Positions 25,042 to 35,477 of a stretch of DNA of 64,000 bases are shown here, one piece after another. Positions within the stretch are counted from its first letter, which is position 1; every line of letters begins with the position of its first letter. Under the pieces are notes generated by a model, which saw only the letters and a program-made list of their open reading frames with translations, ran no database searches and had not been told where the DNA came from. Both the position numbers and the translations under genes were made by a program. The DNA is from Archangium sp. (lineage in GTDB: Bacteria > Myxococcota > Myxococcia > Myxococcales > Myxococcaceae): positions 1 to 64,000 of the forward strand of contig JALHMW010000014.1 of assembly GCA_022843845.1 (NCBI GenBank). The letters are read 5' to 3'.

Positions 25042-26442
25042 ATGACGTCAGACGCCCCCATCACCGTCATCGGAGCTGGCCTCGCAGGCAGTGAGTGCGC
25101 CTACCAGCTCGCTCGCCTCGGCCACCGGGTGATCCTGCGCGAGCAGAAGCCGCAGAAGCGCTCGCCGGCGCACTCGAGCAACGCCTTCGCCGAGCTCGTG
25201 TGCTCGAACTCGATGCGCTCCGACAACCCTGAGAGCGCCATCGGCATGCTGCACGCCGAACTTCGCCGGGTCGGCAGCGTCATTCTGAACTCCGCCGACG
25301 CCAACCGCGTGCCTGCCGGAGACGCCCTGGCCGTCGAGCGCGAAGGCTTCTCGGCCGAGGTGACCCGTCAGCTGGGCTCGAGCGGTCGCATCACCATCGT
25401 CCCTGGAGAGGTGACCGGGATTCCCGACGGTGACGTGGTGTTCGCGACCGGGCCGTTGACGAGCGAAGCCCTCACCACGGCGCTCGCGACGTTCACCGGT
25501 GAGAAGTTGTATTTCTACGACGCCATCGCGCCCATCGTCGCCGGCGACTCGGTGGACATGTCGATCGCCTTTCGCGCGAGCCGCTACGACAAGGGCGACG
25601 GGGCCGACTACCTCAACCTGCCGCTGACGAAGGACGAGTACCTGCGCTTCGTGCAGGAGCTCTGCGCCGGCCAGAAGGTGACGCCGCACGCCTTCGAAGA
25701 GCCGAAGTACTTCGAGGGCTGTCTGCCGGTCGAGGTGATGGCCGAGCGTGGTGAGCGGGTGTTGGCGTTCGGGCCGATGAAGCCGGTGGGCCTGACCGAC
25801 CCGCGCACCGGGCGCTGGCCGTACGCGGTGGTGCAGCTGCGCATGGAGGACCGCGCAGGGACGGCCTGGAACCTCGTCGGCTTTCAGACGCGGCTGACGT
25901 GGCCCGAGCAGAAGCGCATCTTCGGCATGCTCCCCGGGCTGCAGAACGCCGAGTGGGTTCGCATGGGGCAGATCCACCGCAACACGTTCCTCGACAGCCC
26001 GAAGCTGCTCGAGCGCGATCTGTCGCTGAAGGCTCAACCGCGGCTCTTCTTCGCGGGGCAGATCACCGGCGTCGAGGGCTACGTCGAGTCGACCGCGTGC
26101 GGCTACCTCACGGCGCTCGCCGTTCACGCGCGTCGGACCGGCACTGCGTTCGCGCCGCCACCGGGCACGACGGCGCTCGGCGCCCTCTACCGACACGTCA
26201 CCGGTGAGGCCCACCCGCCGGGCGCCCCGTACCAACCGACGAATGTCGTCTACGCGCTCTTCCCGCCCGTCGAAGGGCGAATGAAGAAGCCCGAGAAGCG
26301 GCAGGCCTACGCCGCCCGGAGCCGCGCCGACTTCGACGCCTGGGCACCCTCGGCACCGCACCCCGTGTTGCCTGCGCCTGCACCGCTCCCCCCACCGGCC
26401 GCGCCTTCTCCGATCGCCAGTGCGCAGGCGACGACGGCCTGA
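25042..26442 (+). CDS. trmFO: Methylenetetrahydrofolate-tRNA-(uracil-5-)-methyltransferase TrmFO
   Basis: About 466 residues. The FAD-binding N-terminus reads [16 protein letters not shown], and the family signature FAELVCSNS and the C-terminal [14 protein letters not shown] are intact. TrmFO forms ribothymidine at position 54 of tRNA using methylene-tetrahydrofolate as methyl donor and FADH2 as reductant, in place of the SAM-dependent TrmA. ATG 25042 has GGAG six bases upstream. The last 35 residues form a Pro/Ala-rich extension not needed by the fold. It sits in the conserved order dprA-...-trmFO-...-xerC-...-hslV-hslU. It also depends on the same folate pool as folD, metF and gcvT near 52000-55500. 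Confidence 0.96.
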   Translation: MTSDAPITVIGAGLAGSECAYQLARLGHRVILREQKPQKRSPAHSSNAFAELVCSNSMRSDNPESAIGMLHAELRRVGSVILNSADANRVPAGDALAVEREGFSAEVTRQLGSSGRITIVPGEVTGIPDGDVVFATGPLTSEALTTALATFTGEKLYFYDAIAPIVAGDSVDMSIAFRASRYDKGDGADYLNLPLTKDEYLRFVQELCAGQKVTPHAFEEPKYFEGCLPVEVMAERGERVLAFGPMKPVGLTDPRTGRWPYAVVQLRMEDRAGTAWNLVGFQTRLTWPEQKRIFGMLPGLQNAEWVRMGQIHRNTFLDSPKLLERDLSLKAQPRLFFAGQITGVEGYVESTACGYLTALAVHARRTGTAFAPPPGTTALGALYRHVTGEAHPPGAPYQPTNVVYALFPPVEGRMKKPEKRQAYAARSRADFDAWAPSAPHPVLPAPAPLPPPAAPSPIASAQATTA

Positions 26443-26565
26443 CGGCGGCCCGCCCGAACGGCGCTGTCGCGAACCCCTCACGCCCTGCTGGTGTCACTCG
26501 CTGCGTGGTTTGCGGGGTCACGAAGGTGTGGTTCAACCCCAGCGATGCTGACCCTGGAGCCGGCC

Positions 26566-28224
26566 GTGACGAGTGTGAAGCTGTGGGTTGCGGTGCTGAG
26601 CGCGGTGTCGCTCCTGGGGTGCGATCAGAAGAAGGGCGTCGCCCGGCCCGAGGGGACGCCGACGATTCGGCAGAGCATCGAGAAGCCCGTTCGCCAGGCC
26701 TCCCTCGGGGTGCGGAAGCTCGAGGGCCGCGCGACCGAGCTGCGCGCGTCACCTGACGGCCGCGTCGTCACCGTGATGATGGATGGCGAGAAGCCCCGGC
26801 TCGACGGCGTGCCTCCGACGATGCGCCTGGGTTCGCTCTGGGTCGTTCCCACGGGTGAAGGCTCTCCACTCAAGGTGGCCAACGGCGCCGTGAACGTGCC
26901 CGGTGGCCTGCTCTTCACCAGCGACGGCAAGTTCGCCCTCATCCTCGGCGCGTACGATCCCTCGCAGCAGTCGGGTGAGCTGCTCGTGCAGGACTTGAGC
27001 GATCTCTCGAAGGAGCGTCAGCGCCTCGCGCCCCACGTCACGTACATGAAGCCCAGCGCCGACGGCACGCGGTTGGCCTACGTCGACGACGGCGTGCTCT
27101 ACGAGGGCGTGCTCCCTGCGGGGCCGTTCCGTCAGCTCGCCGGAGAGGTCTCGACGGCCGAGTTCTCGCCCAACGGCAAGCAGCTCTACTTTCGCCGCAA
27201 GTCGGCGGCGGGCGGCGGCGTCTATCAGCTCGAGCTCTCGGACGAGAAGCCGACGCCCAGGCGCTTCGTCGACGCGGTGGGCGAGTACGTCATCTCGGAC
27301 GACTCGAAGTGGGTGATCGCGATGGCGCGCACCAACCCGCGTCAGGTCGGCTTCGAGCTCTTCATCGGTGACGCGAAGACGCTCAAGCCCGTGAAGGTCG
27401 GCGACGACGTGATGCGCTTCGCCATCAGCCGCGACAGCCAGTGGGTCGCGCGCATGCAGGTGCCGACCAGCGTCTCGGCGAGCCCGACGGCGAACGATCT
27501 GCAGATCGGCGAGCTGTGGCTCGGGCGCGTGGGGCAGGCCGAGAGCCGCAAGGTGGGCCAGAAGGTGCGCGAGTTCGAGTTCACGAAGGACTCGAAGAAG
27601 CTCATCTTCCGCGACAACTACCAGGTGCTCGCGCTGATGGGCGGCAAGTACGACGAGAAGGTCGGCGATCTCGCCACCGTGACGCTGCCCGACGGCGCGC
27701 CGAAGGTGATCCAGAAGCGCTCACCGAACTACGAGGTCTCTCCCGACGGCACCGCGATCGCCTACACCGCGCGCATCGAGACGCCCGAGTACTCGCGCCA
27801 CCTGTTCCTGCTCAGAGATGGCGAAGCGCCGGTCAAGCTGCAGGAGTGGCTCTACGACTACGTCTTCTCGCCGCAAGGCGACCGGCTGTACTACCGCGCG
27901 AACTGCACGCGTGAAGGCCGCAGCTGCGATCTGCTCTCGCAGGATCTCTCGAAGGCCGGCGTCGAGAAGGCGAAGAAGGTGCTGGGCGCCACCTTCAACT
28001 TCAAGCTGTCCGATGACGGCTCCCACGCGCTCACGTCGACGCCGCACATGCGCGACGAGCTCTTCGACATCTCGCTCACCAACCTCGTGACGGGCGAGTC
28101 GAAGGTGCTCGATCAGTACGTCGCGCAGCCGGTCCACTTCCTCTCGAAGGACGGGACGAAGGTGGCCTGGATCGTCCTCGAGAAGGGCACCGCTGGCGTC
28201 TACGTCGGCTCGGGTCTGCCCTGA
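26566..28224 (+). CDS. WD40/TolB-like beta-propeller lipoprotein
   Basis: About 552 residues. GTG 26566 starts a lipoprotein signal (VAVLSAVSLLGC, lipobox LLGC), with GGAG six bases upstream. The mature protein is a series of TolB/WD40-like blades with repeated S-x-D-G-x-x patterns (SPDGRVV, SADGTRLAY, SPNGKQLYF, SRDSQWVA, SPDGTAIAY, SDDGSHAL), enough for a seven- or eight-bladed propeller. It is probably attached to a membrane facing the periplasm and may bind proteins or ligands; no enzyme motif is visible. It stands between trmFO and xerC and is an insertion in that otherwise conserved gene order. Function unknown. Confidence 0.82.
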   Translation: MTSVKLWVAVLSAVSLLGCDQKKGVARPEGTPTIRQSIEKPVRQASLGVRKLEGRATELRASPDGRVVTVMMDGEKPRLDGVPPTMRLGSLWVVPTGEGSPLKVANGAVNVPGGLLFTSDGKFALILGAYDPSQQSGELLVQDLSDLSKERQRLAPHVTYMKPSADGTRLAYVDDGVLYEGVLPAGPFRQLAGEVSTAEFSPNGKQLYFRRKSAAGGGVYQLELSDEKPTPRRFVDAVGEYVISDDSKWVIAMARTNPRQVGFELFIGDAKTLKPVKVGDDVMRFAISRDSQWVARMQVPTSVSASPTANDLQIGELWLGRVGQAESRKVGQKVREFEFTKDSKKLIFRDNYQVLALMGGKYDEKVGDLATVTLPDGAPKVIQKRSPNYEVSPDGTAIAYTARIETPEYSRHLFLLRDGEAPVKLQEWLYDYVFSPQGDRLYYRANCTREGRSCDLLSQDLSKAGVEKAKKVLGATFNFKLSDDGSHALTSTPHMRDELFDISLTNLVTGESKVLDQYVAQPVHFLSKDGTKVAWIVLEKGTAGVYVGSGLP

Positions 28225-28263
28225 AACCTGCGCGCGATCGCGGTCGGCAGTAGGGTGTTCCCG

Positions 28264-29154
28264 GTGGATGCGCACGTCGCCGAGTTCTTGAAGCACCTCG
28301 AGGTCGCGCGCGCGGCCTCGAAGCACACGCTGAAGGCCTACGCGCAGGATCTGGCGGCCTTCGAGCGCTACCTCGCACCGCAGAGCGTGCCGCTTTTGAA
28401 GGTCAACCACCTGCACCTGCGCGGCTTCCTCGGGCAGCAGGCGATCGACAAGGCCGCCTCGACGCGCGCCCGCCGCCTCGCCGCGATCAAGTCGTTCTAC
28501 AAATACCTGGTGCGCCGCAAGGTGCTCGAGGTCAGCCCCGCCCGCCGGGTGAAGACGCCGAAGCTGCCGCAGAAGCTCCCGCGCGCGGTGCCCATCGACG
28601 AGACCTTCGCGCTGATGGAGGCGCCCGACTCCGACAAGCTGCTCGAGCTGCGCGACAAGGCGATGCTCGAGGTGCTGTACGGCGCCGGGCTGCGTGTCAG
28701 CGAGCTGTGCGGGCTGTCGGTGGGCGACGTCGATCTGCGCGCGCGCATGGTGCGGGTGCTGGGCAAGGGCAACAAGGAGCGCCTGGTGCCGCTCAACGAG
28801 GGCGCCGTCGACGCGCTGAACGCCTGGCTGGGCCGGCGGGGAGAGCTGCTGGCGACGCCTCGCAAGAACCAGGACCCCGCGGCGATGTTCCTCAACTTCC
28901 GCGGCGGCCGGCTCACCACGCGCAGCATGCAGCTGCACCTCGATCGGTACGTGAAGCGGCTGGGCATCACGCGCGATCTGTCGCCGCACGCGCTGCGCCA
29001 CTCCTTCGCCACGCACCTGCTCGCGTCAGGCGCCGACGTGCGCTCGATTCAGGAGCTGCTCGGCCACGCCAGCCTGTCGACCACCCAGCGATACACCGCC
29101 GTGTCCTTCGAGCAGCTGCAGAAGGTCTACGACGACGCACACCCGAGGGCGTGA
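28264..29154 (+). CDS. xerC: Tyrosine recombinase XerC
   Basis: About 296 residues with an N-terminal SAM-like DNA-binding domain (HTLKAYAQDLAAFERYL) and a catalytic domain showing all active-site residues: Arg in GAGLRVSEL, Lys in GKGNKERLVP, HxxR in HALRHSFATH, His in LGHASLS and the nucleophile Tyr in TTQRYTAVS. It resolves chromosome dimers at dif, with XerD. GTG 28264 was chosen for the AGGG at 28252-28255; a GTG at 28255 is the alternative. There are no phage or integron features around it, and its position between trmFO and hslVU matches the housekeeping XerC (CodV) locus of other bacteria. Confidence 0.94.
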   Translation: MDAHVAEFLKHLEVARAASKHTLKAYAQDLAAFERYLAPQSVPLLKVNHLHLRGFLGQQAIDKAASTRARRLAAIKSFYKYLVRRKVLEVSPARRVKTPKLPQKLPRAVPIDETFALMEAPDSDKLLELRDKAMLEVLYGAGLRVSELCGLSVGDVDLRARMVRVLGKGNKERLVPLNEGAVDALNAWLGRRGELLATPRKNQDPAAMFLNFRGGRLTTRSMQLHLDRYVKRLGITRDLSPHALRHSFATHLLASGADVRSIQELLGHASLSTTQRYTAVSFEQLQKVYDDAHPRA

Positions 29155-29155
29155 C

Positions 29156-29812
29156 GTGGCGAAGAAACCCGAGCCGTTCAACAACCCGTTCGCGAAGGTG
29201 AAGCTCGACGAGCCGAAGAAGGGCGCGCCACCGAGAGCGCCAGCCCCGCCGAGAGCCGACCCGAAGAAGGCGAGCCTCGACGACGAGGCCGCGCTGTTTC
29301 TGGAGAGCGTGGGCGAGGTGGCGCGGGTGAAGGCGAAGACCGCGCGCGTCGCGCCGAAGGAGCCACCGACGGCGGCCGAGCTGCGCCTGCCGAGCGAAGA
29401 TGCCGAGTCGCTCGCGCGCCTGGCCGAGCTGGTGTCGGGTGAGACGTTCGAGCTCAGCGACTCGACCGAGTTCATCGAGGGCTCGGTCCAGGGCTTCGAC
29501 GAGCGCGTGATGAAGAAGCTGCGGCGCGGCGAGTTCTCACATCGGGCCGAGCTCGATCTGCACGGCAAGACGCGAGAGCAGGCGCGGCCCGCGCTCGAGA
29601 AGTTCATCGCCGACGCGAAGGTCGCCGGCCATCGGTGCGTGCTCGTCGTCACCGGGCGGGGCCTCAACTCGCCCGACTCGATCCCCGTCATCAAGCAGAG
29701 CGTGCAGGCGTGGCTGACGCACGGCCGGCCGTCGCGTCAGGTGCTCGCGTTCTGCTCGGCGCGGCCCGAAGACGGCGGCGCGGGCGCGGTCTACGTGCTG
29801 CTGCGCCGGTGA
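29156..29812 (+). CDS. Smr-domain protein
   Basis: 218 residues. A Lys/Pro-rich N-terminus and a charged helical middle lead to a C-terminal Smr domain (from about residue 130), with the signature ELDLHGKTREQARPAL and VVTGRGLNS. Stand-alone Smr proteins have been linked to nuclease activity on branched DNA or on mRNA of stalled ribosomes; which applies here cannot be told from the sequence. GTG 29156 begins one base after the xerC stop, so the two genes are co-translated. There is no MutS core, so this is not MutS2. Confidence 0.9.
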   Translation: MAKKPEPFNNPFAKVKLDEPKKGAPPRAPAPPRADPKKASLDDEAALFLESVGEVARVKAKTARVAPKEPPTAAELRLPSEDAESLARLAELVSGETFELSDSTEFIEGSVQGFDERVMKKLRRGEFSHRAELDLHGKTREQARPALEKFIADAKVAGHRCVLVVTGRGLNSPDSIPVIKQSVQAWLTHGRPSRQVLAFCSARPEDGGAGAVYVLLRR

Positions 29813-29868
29813 CCTCGGCCATCATTCCCCCGATGAGGACCACCGCGAGCCGGAGGGGGCTGCGTTCG

Positions 29869-30969
29869 ATGAAGACGATTCACGTGCCGGACTCCCGGGT
29901 GTTCGAACGAGGCCCTCCGCTCCGCTCGGCGTCCAGGCTCCGTGCGCTGGTCGCTCGTTGGTCCGACGACGACGTCGTGGTCCTGGGGCTGTGGCCGCTC
30001 CTGGCAGCGCTGGCTGCAAACGCGCGGAGTTCCGAGGCGCTCGTCGACGAGGTGGTCGCCTCCGTGAAGCGCGGTGCCGGCCACCTCGGCGCGGAGGCCC
30101 CTCGTTTCTTCGAAGTGCTCGCGAGCGCGCCAGCTGATCGGCGAGTGAGGGTGTTGGCTGGCCTGGCAAGGCAACCAGCGGCCGTGCGGATGCTCGTCGA
30201 GCTCGCGGGCGATCGCCGGGCCGAGACGGCGGTTCGACGCGCTGCCCTCGAGGCCCTCGAGATGGCGCCAGCATCAGCACCGCTCGTGCGGTTGGCCACC
30301 AGGCTGTCGACGATGCGTCCCCTTGCAGTCTCTGCAGCCGCTCTGCTTCACGCCATCGAGTCGCGGCGCTCGTCGACCCTCGAGCAGATCGCCTCATTCA
30401 AGCTCGGCGACGTCCTCCGCGACCGCGGCCACCCGTTCGTGATCGAACAAGTCTGGAAGCTGGGGAGCGTCGACTTCGGCGCGACGATGCTGGAGTTCTG
30501 GGACCCGGTTCAGGTCGAGCCGCTGCGTTTGCGCGTGAAGGTTCCACGCCGGCGCGCACACGTCGTCGCGGCGCTCTCAGGAGGTTCGGTGCGGTGCGTG
30601 AGAATCGAGTTCGCCGCCCGCCCAGTCGTGCGGTGGCGCCGCGTCGGCGCCACCAGCAGCCCCTTCGGCATTCTCGCGCTGTCGAGGAGCGGAATGCGCG
30701 CGGAGATCGAGCGGTTCGAGTTCGATTCCAGTTTCTGGGACGACGTCTTCGATGACGCCTTCGACTTCTCCGATGTCGCCGCGGTCGTCGACCTGCAACT
30801 CGGCTCCGTCGTGGCCTGGTGTGACAGCCAGCAGGGCGGGGCGCTCTTCTCTGGTGAAGACCAGCAGGGGAAGGTCGCGGCGCTCCTCTTCGACGCCGTG
30901 AGAAACTCGAGCGAGCCTTCGCCTCGTCGCGTCAGCCGAAAGACCGCAGTGCGACGCCGCCGACCGTGA
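29869..30969 (+). CDS. Hypothetical protein with helical-repeat N-terminus
   Basis: About 366 residues, not recognised. The first 230 residues are helix-rich with HEAT-like spacing (LVARWSDDDVVVLGLWPLLAALAANAR, written here in part as WPLLAALAANAR; RVRVLAGLARQPAAVRMLVE; VRRAALEALEMA). The second half looks like beta strands and ends in acidic and then basic tails. No signal peptide or membrane span is seen. ATG 29869 was chosen because a strong GGAGGGGG ribosome site lies at 29852-29859; ATG 29833 is an alternative. Its 3' end overlaps the convergent Imm22-like gene by 38 bases. Codon use fits the neighbours, so it is probably real; function unknown. Confidence 0.65.
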   Translation: MKTIHVPDSRVFERGPPLRSASRLRALVARWSDDDVVVLGLWPLLAALAANARSSEALVDEVVASVKRGAGHLGAEAPRFFEVLASAPADRRVRVLAGLARQPAAVRMLVELAGDRRAETAVRRAALEALEMAPASAPLVRLATRLSTMRPLAVSAAALLHAIESRRSSTLEQIASFKLGDVLRDRGHPFVIEQVWKLGSVDFGATMLEFWDPVQVEPLRLRVKVPRRRAHVVAALSGGSVRCVRIEFAARPVVRWRRVGATSSPFGILALSRSGMRAEIERFEFDSSFWDDVFDDAFDFSDVAAVVDLQLGSVVAWCDSQQGGALFSGEDQQGKVAALLFDAVRNSSEPSPRRVSRKTAVRRRRP

Positions 30970-31288
30970 CGCGCTGGCCCTCGTTCACCTCGACTCCGTA
31001 GAAGACGACGATCGCAGTGCACGGCGCATCGAGGAACTCTGGAAACCGCTCGCCCAACGCGACCGCGTACGAGAGCCCACCGAGCAGCTCGCGCGCCGAG
31101 CGGGTCGGCGATTCGAGCACCCGGATTTCACGCACCGCGCTGGCCAGCGACGGTACGTTCGCGGCGCGAGAGAACGCCGAGCCGAGTTCATCGCCATCGC
31201 ACGCCGTCGTGTCGGCGAGGAGCACCTCTTCGAGCGACGCTTCGTCGGGCGCCGTTCCCACCCAGATTGATGCGACGGGGCGCTTCAC
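30932..31288 (-). CDS. Imm22-like immunity-type protein
   Basis: 118 residues. The opening strand-turn ([20 protein letters not shown]), the following acidic segment and the late FYGVEV strand resemble the Imm22 family, small proteins that neutralise polymorphic toxins, though the match is by eye and modest. No toxin gene is adjacent, so this would be an orphan immunity protein or a domesticated relative. The gene is on the opposite strand to all its neighbours in the 21834-38844 block, which suggests later insertion between the Smr/hypothetical genes and hslV. It overlaps the 3' end of the convergent hypothetical gene. The alternative is an unrelated small cytoplasmic protein. Confidence 0.55.
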   Translation of the reverse strand: MKRPVASIWVGTAPDEASLEEVLLADTTACDGDELGSAFSRAANVPSLASAVREIRVLESPTRSARELLGGLSYAVALGERFPEFLDAPCTAIVVFYGVEVNEGQRVTVGGVALRSFG

Positions 31289-31302
31289 TCAGCTCGACTC
31301 TG

Positions 31303-31319
31303 CCACCCCGACCGGGTGG
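31303..31319 (+). promoter_or_regulatory. Hairpin upstream of hslV
   Basis: CCACCC (31303-31308) pairs with GGGTGG (31314-31319) around a 5-base loop, extended by two wobble pairs, 37 bases before the hslV start. It may be a leader stem-loop; E. coli hslVU mRNA is known to have a stabilising 5' stem-loop. Whether this one is transcribed with hslV is not known. Confidence 0.3.
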
Positions 31320-31355
31320 TGGGCCACGTTCTCGCAACCTGTTACATCGCAAACC

Positions 31356-31874
31356 ATGACGACGATTCTGTGCGTGCGGCGTGACGGCAAGACAGTCATC
31401 GGCGGCGACGGCCAGGTGACGCTCGACAAGATCGTGATGAAGGGCAACGCCCGCAAGGTCAGGCGCCTGGGCGACGGCTCGGTGGTGGCGGGCTTCGCTG
31501 GTGGCACCGCCGACGCGTTCACGCTCTTCGAGCGCTTCGAAGCGAAGCTCCTCGAGTTCCAGAAGAACCTGCCGCGCGCATGTGTCGAGCTGGGAAAAGA
31601 CTGGCGCACCGATCGGTTCCTGCGACGGCTCGAGGCGCTCCTCGTGGTGGCCGATGCCGAGCGCACCCTGATCCTCTCGGGAGCCGGCGACGTCGTCGAG
31701 CCTGACTTCGGCATCGCGGCGGTCGGCTCGGGCGGCTCCTACGCGTTGGCCTCGGCTCGCGCGCTGCTCGAGCACTCCACGCTGTCTGCGCGGCAGATCG
31801 TCGAGGCGTCGCTGAAGATCGCCGCCGACATCGACATCTACACGAACCCCACGCTGGCCTTCGAGGAGCTCTGA
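31356..31874 (+). CDS. hslV: ATP-dependent protease subunit HslV
   Basis: 172 residues. After removal of Met the N-terminal Thr ([11 protein letters not shown]) becomes the catalytic nucleophile, as in all HslV and proteasome beta subunits; the conserved GDGQVTLDK and [10 protein letters not shown] motifs follow. HslV forms a double hexameric ring and degrades unfolded or regulatory proteins handed over by HslU. ATG 31356 is fixed by the processed Thr. The hslU start is three bases after the stop, so both are made together. The gene follows a short region with a hairpin. It belongs to the conserved xerC-hslV-hslU neighbourhood, here interrupted by three extra genes. Confidence 0.96.
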   Translation: MTTILCVRRDGKTVIGGDGQVTLDKIVMKGNARKVRRLGDGSVVAGFAGGTADAFTLFERFEAKLLEFQKNLPRACVELGKDWRTDRFLRRLEALLVVADAERTLILSGAGDVVEPDFGIAAVGSGGSYALASARALLEHSTLSARQIVEASLKIAADIDIYTNPTLAFEEL

Positions 31875-31877
31875 CCG

Positions 31878-33236
<1,359 letters not shown>

Positions 33237-33248
33237 GTGGAGCCCGTC

Positions 33249-34490
33249 ATGATCGAAGCCAAGTCCGCCTCCGATGCGTCGCCGGCCAAAGCCCCCTCGA
33301 AGACCGATCGCATCGTCGATCGCGCGAAGCACCACCTGCTGCAGAACTACAAGCAGCAGCCCGTGGTGCTCGTGAAGGGATCGGGGCCGTGGGTGTGGGA
33401 CGCCGAGGGCACGAAGTACCTCGATCTCATCGCTGGCATCGCGACCTGTGCGCTCGGCCACTGTCACCCGGCCGTCGTCGAGGCGGCGAAGAAGCAGCTC
33501 GACGCCCTCTGGCACGTCTCGAACGTCTTCTACACCGAGCCGCAGATCCAGCTGGCCGAGCGCCTCACCGCCGCCTTCGGAGGCACCGACGCGCGCGCCT
33601 TCTTCTGCAACTCGGGCGCAGAGGCCAACGAGGCGCTGATCAAGCTCGCCCGCCGCTGGCAGCACGAGATCGCCGGGAACAAGGAGCGCTTCGAGATCAT
33701 CACCTTCGAAGGCGGCTTCCACGGCCGCACGCTCGCCACCGTCACCGCGACCGCCCAGCCGAAGTACCACGCCGGCTTCGAGCCGCTGCCGAAGGGCTTC
33801 GTCTACGCGCCGATGGGCGACCTCGAGGCCGTCAAGCGCCTGGTGGGCCCGCAGACGGCGGCGATCCTGATCGAGCCGATTCAGGGCGAGGGTGGCGTTC
33901 GTCCCGCGCCTGCCGGGTTCCTCGCGAGCCTGCGCGCGCTGTGCGATCAGCACGGGCTGCTGCTGCTCATCGACGAAGTGCAGACGGGCATCGGCCGCAC
34001 GGGCACGCCCTTCGCGTACCAGCACGACGGCATCAAGCCCGACGCGATCTCGCTGGCGAAGTCGCTCGGCAACGGGTTGCCCATCGGCGCGATGGTGTGC
34101 AGCGACGCGGTCGGCAAGGCGCTGCCGTCGGGCACCCACGGCTCGACCTTCGGGGGAAACCCGGTCGCGGCGGCCGCGGCGGTCGCCACGTGGGATCTGG
34201 CGACCACCCCGCAGATGCTCGCGTCGAACGTCGAGAAGGGCGCGCTGCTCCACCGCCTCGGCAACGAGCTCAAGGCGCGAAAGCCCGGGCGCGTCGTCGA
34301 GTGCCGCGGGCGAGGGTTGCTCTTCGGCATCGAGGTCGATACTGGCGCCGCCGACGTGGTAGCCCGCTGCCGGCAGAACGGTCTGCTCGTCAACCTCGCA
34401 GGAGAGAAGACCGTGCGGTTTGCGCCGGCGTACGTCACCACCTCCCATGAGCTGGCCGAGGGGTTGACCCTGTTCGAACGTTCGCTGTGA
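33249..34490 (+). CDS. argD: Acetylornithine/succinyl-diaminopimelate-type aminotransferase (class III)
   Basis: About 413 residues. A PLP-dependent class III aminotransferase with the phosphate-binding FCNSGAEANEALIKLAR, the GFHGRT motif, the Asp in LLIDEVQTGIGRTG and the PLP lysine in SLAKSLGNGLPIGAM. The closest match by motif is ArgD, which makes N-acetylornithine in arginine biosynthesis and often also serves lysine biosynthesis; other class III enzymes (ornithine or GABA transaminases) cannot be excluded. ATG 33249 has GGAG six bases upstream. The first 20 residues are an unusual Ser/Ala-rich extension. It is next to hslU and the J-domain gene on one strand; no other arginine gene is in the window. 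Confidence 0.88.
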   Translation: MIEAKSASDASPAKAPSKTDRIVDRAKHHLLQNYKQQPVVLVKGSGPWVWDAEGTKYLDLIAGIATCALGHCHPAVVEAAKKQLDALWHVSNVFYTEPQIQLAERLTAAFGGTDARAFFCNSGAEANEALIKLARRWQHEIAGNKERFEIITFEGGFHGRTLATVTATAQPKYHAGFEPLPKGFVYAPMGDLEAVKRLVGPQTAAILIEPIQGEGGVRPAPAGFLASLRALCDQHGLLLLIDEVQTGIGRTGTPFAYQHDGIKPDAISLAKSLGNGLPIGAMVCSDAVGKALPSGTHGSTFGGNPVAAAAAVATWDLATTPQMLASNVEKGALLHRLGNELKARKPGRVVECRGRGLLFGIEVDTGAADVVARCRQNGLLVNLAGEKTVRFAPAYVTTSHELAEGLTLFERSL

Positions 34491-34517
34491 GATGAGCATT
34501 GGGGGCGTCGAGAACCG

Positions 34518-35465
34518 ATGGCTGAAGCAGAGAAGGTCGACATTCCCGAAGAGCGTCAGAAAGAGATTCTGGCGATCGAGGCGAAGCTGGCCAGCAACCA
34601 CTTCGAGGTGCTTGGGGTCTCTGCGGGCGCGACCAGCGAGCAGGTGCGCGACGCGTTTCACGCGCTCTCGCGAAAGTTCCACCCCGATCGGTTTCACGGC
34701 AAGCAGCTCGGCTCGTTCAAGGGCCGAATCGATGCGATCTTCAGGAGGCTCATCGAGGCGAACAGCATTCTCACCGATCCCGCGAAGCGGCAGGCGTACC
34801 TCGACGCGAACCCCTTCGTCCGCGCGGCCATTCGCGCCGCGACGGGGACCACCGCCGCGCATCAGCCGGTGGCCGCGAAGACCGCCGAAGAAGAGTCGCG
34901 CGACGCCGAACGACGGGCTCGCCTGTCTCGACACCCCTACCTCGCGAAGGTGACCGCGGTGCAGGACCACCTGGGCAAGGCCAAGGCGCACATCGCCAAG
35001 GGTGAGTTCAGCCACGCCTTCACGATGTTGAACCTCGCGAACCAGATCGACCCGCAGAACGTCGAGGTGAAGACGCTGCTGGCCGACGTTCGGAAGAAGG
35101 CAGAGCACCTTCGCAGCGACACCGACTACAAACGCGGCCTCACGGCGCTCGAGGAGGGCAACGAAGATCTCGCGATCGGCGCCTTCAAGGCGGCGGTCAA
35201 CGCCAGCGCGTCGAACCACCTCGCGGCCTTCAAGGCTGCCCAGTTACTCGAAAAAAACGGCGGAGACGTCAAGGAGATCAGCATCTTCGCGCAGAAGGCA
35301 GTCGACGCGTCGCCGATGACGGTCGAATACCGCGTGCTGCTGGCCCGAATGCTCGAGCTGAGCGGCATGAAGGCCCTCGCCAAGAAGCACTTCGAAGAGG
35401 CCCTCCGACTGGGTCCAGACCACCCCGATGTGAAAAAACACGTCAAGAAGCGCTGGCCGTTCTAA
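34518..35465 (+). CDS. J-domain protein with TPR repeats
   Basis: 315 residues. A J domain of about 65 residues (LASNHFEVLGVSAGATSEQV, with the HPD motif in KFHPDRFHG) near the N-terminus is followed by three to four TPR-like helix pairs (FSHAFTMLNLANQIDPQN, EDLAIGAFKAAVN, KKHFEEALRLGPDHP). J domains stimulate Hsp70 ATPase activity, and the gene sits 12 bases before an Hsp70 gene, so it is very probably the dedicated partner of that chaperone. It lacks the Gly/Phe and zinc-finger regions of DnaJ and so is not a general DnaJ. The TPR part probably chooses the client. Confidence 0.9.
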   Translation: MAEAEKVDIPEERQKEILAIEAKLASNHFEVLGVSAGATSEQVRDAFHALSRKFHPDRFHGKQLGSFKGRIDAIFRRLIEANSILTDPAKRQAYLDANPFVRAAIRAATGTTAAHQPVAAKTAEEESRDAERRARLSRHPYLAKVTAVQDHLGKAKAHIAKGEFSHAFTMLNLANQIDPQNVEVKTLLADVRKKAEHLRSDTDYKRGLTALEEGNEDLAIGAFKAAVNASASNHLAAFKAAQLLEKNGGDVKEISIFAQKAVDASPMTVEYRVLLARMLELSGMKALAKKHFEEALRLGPDHPDVKKHVKKRWPF

Positions 35466-35477
35466 CTTCCGGGATTC

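Noticed and set aside
28264..29154. Integrase of a mobile element
   Set aside because: The tyrosine recombinase matches XerC in motifs and position; there are no attachment repeats, tRNA or phage genes around it.
30932..31288. Toxin-antitoxin pair with the convergent gene
   Set aside because: The convergent 366-residue protein has no toxin motif and the genes point toward each other rather than forming an operon.
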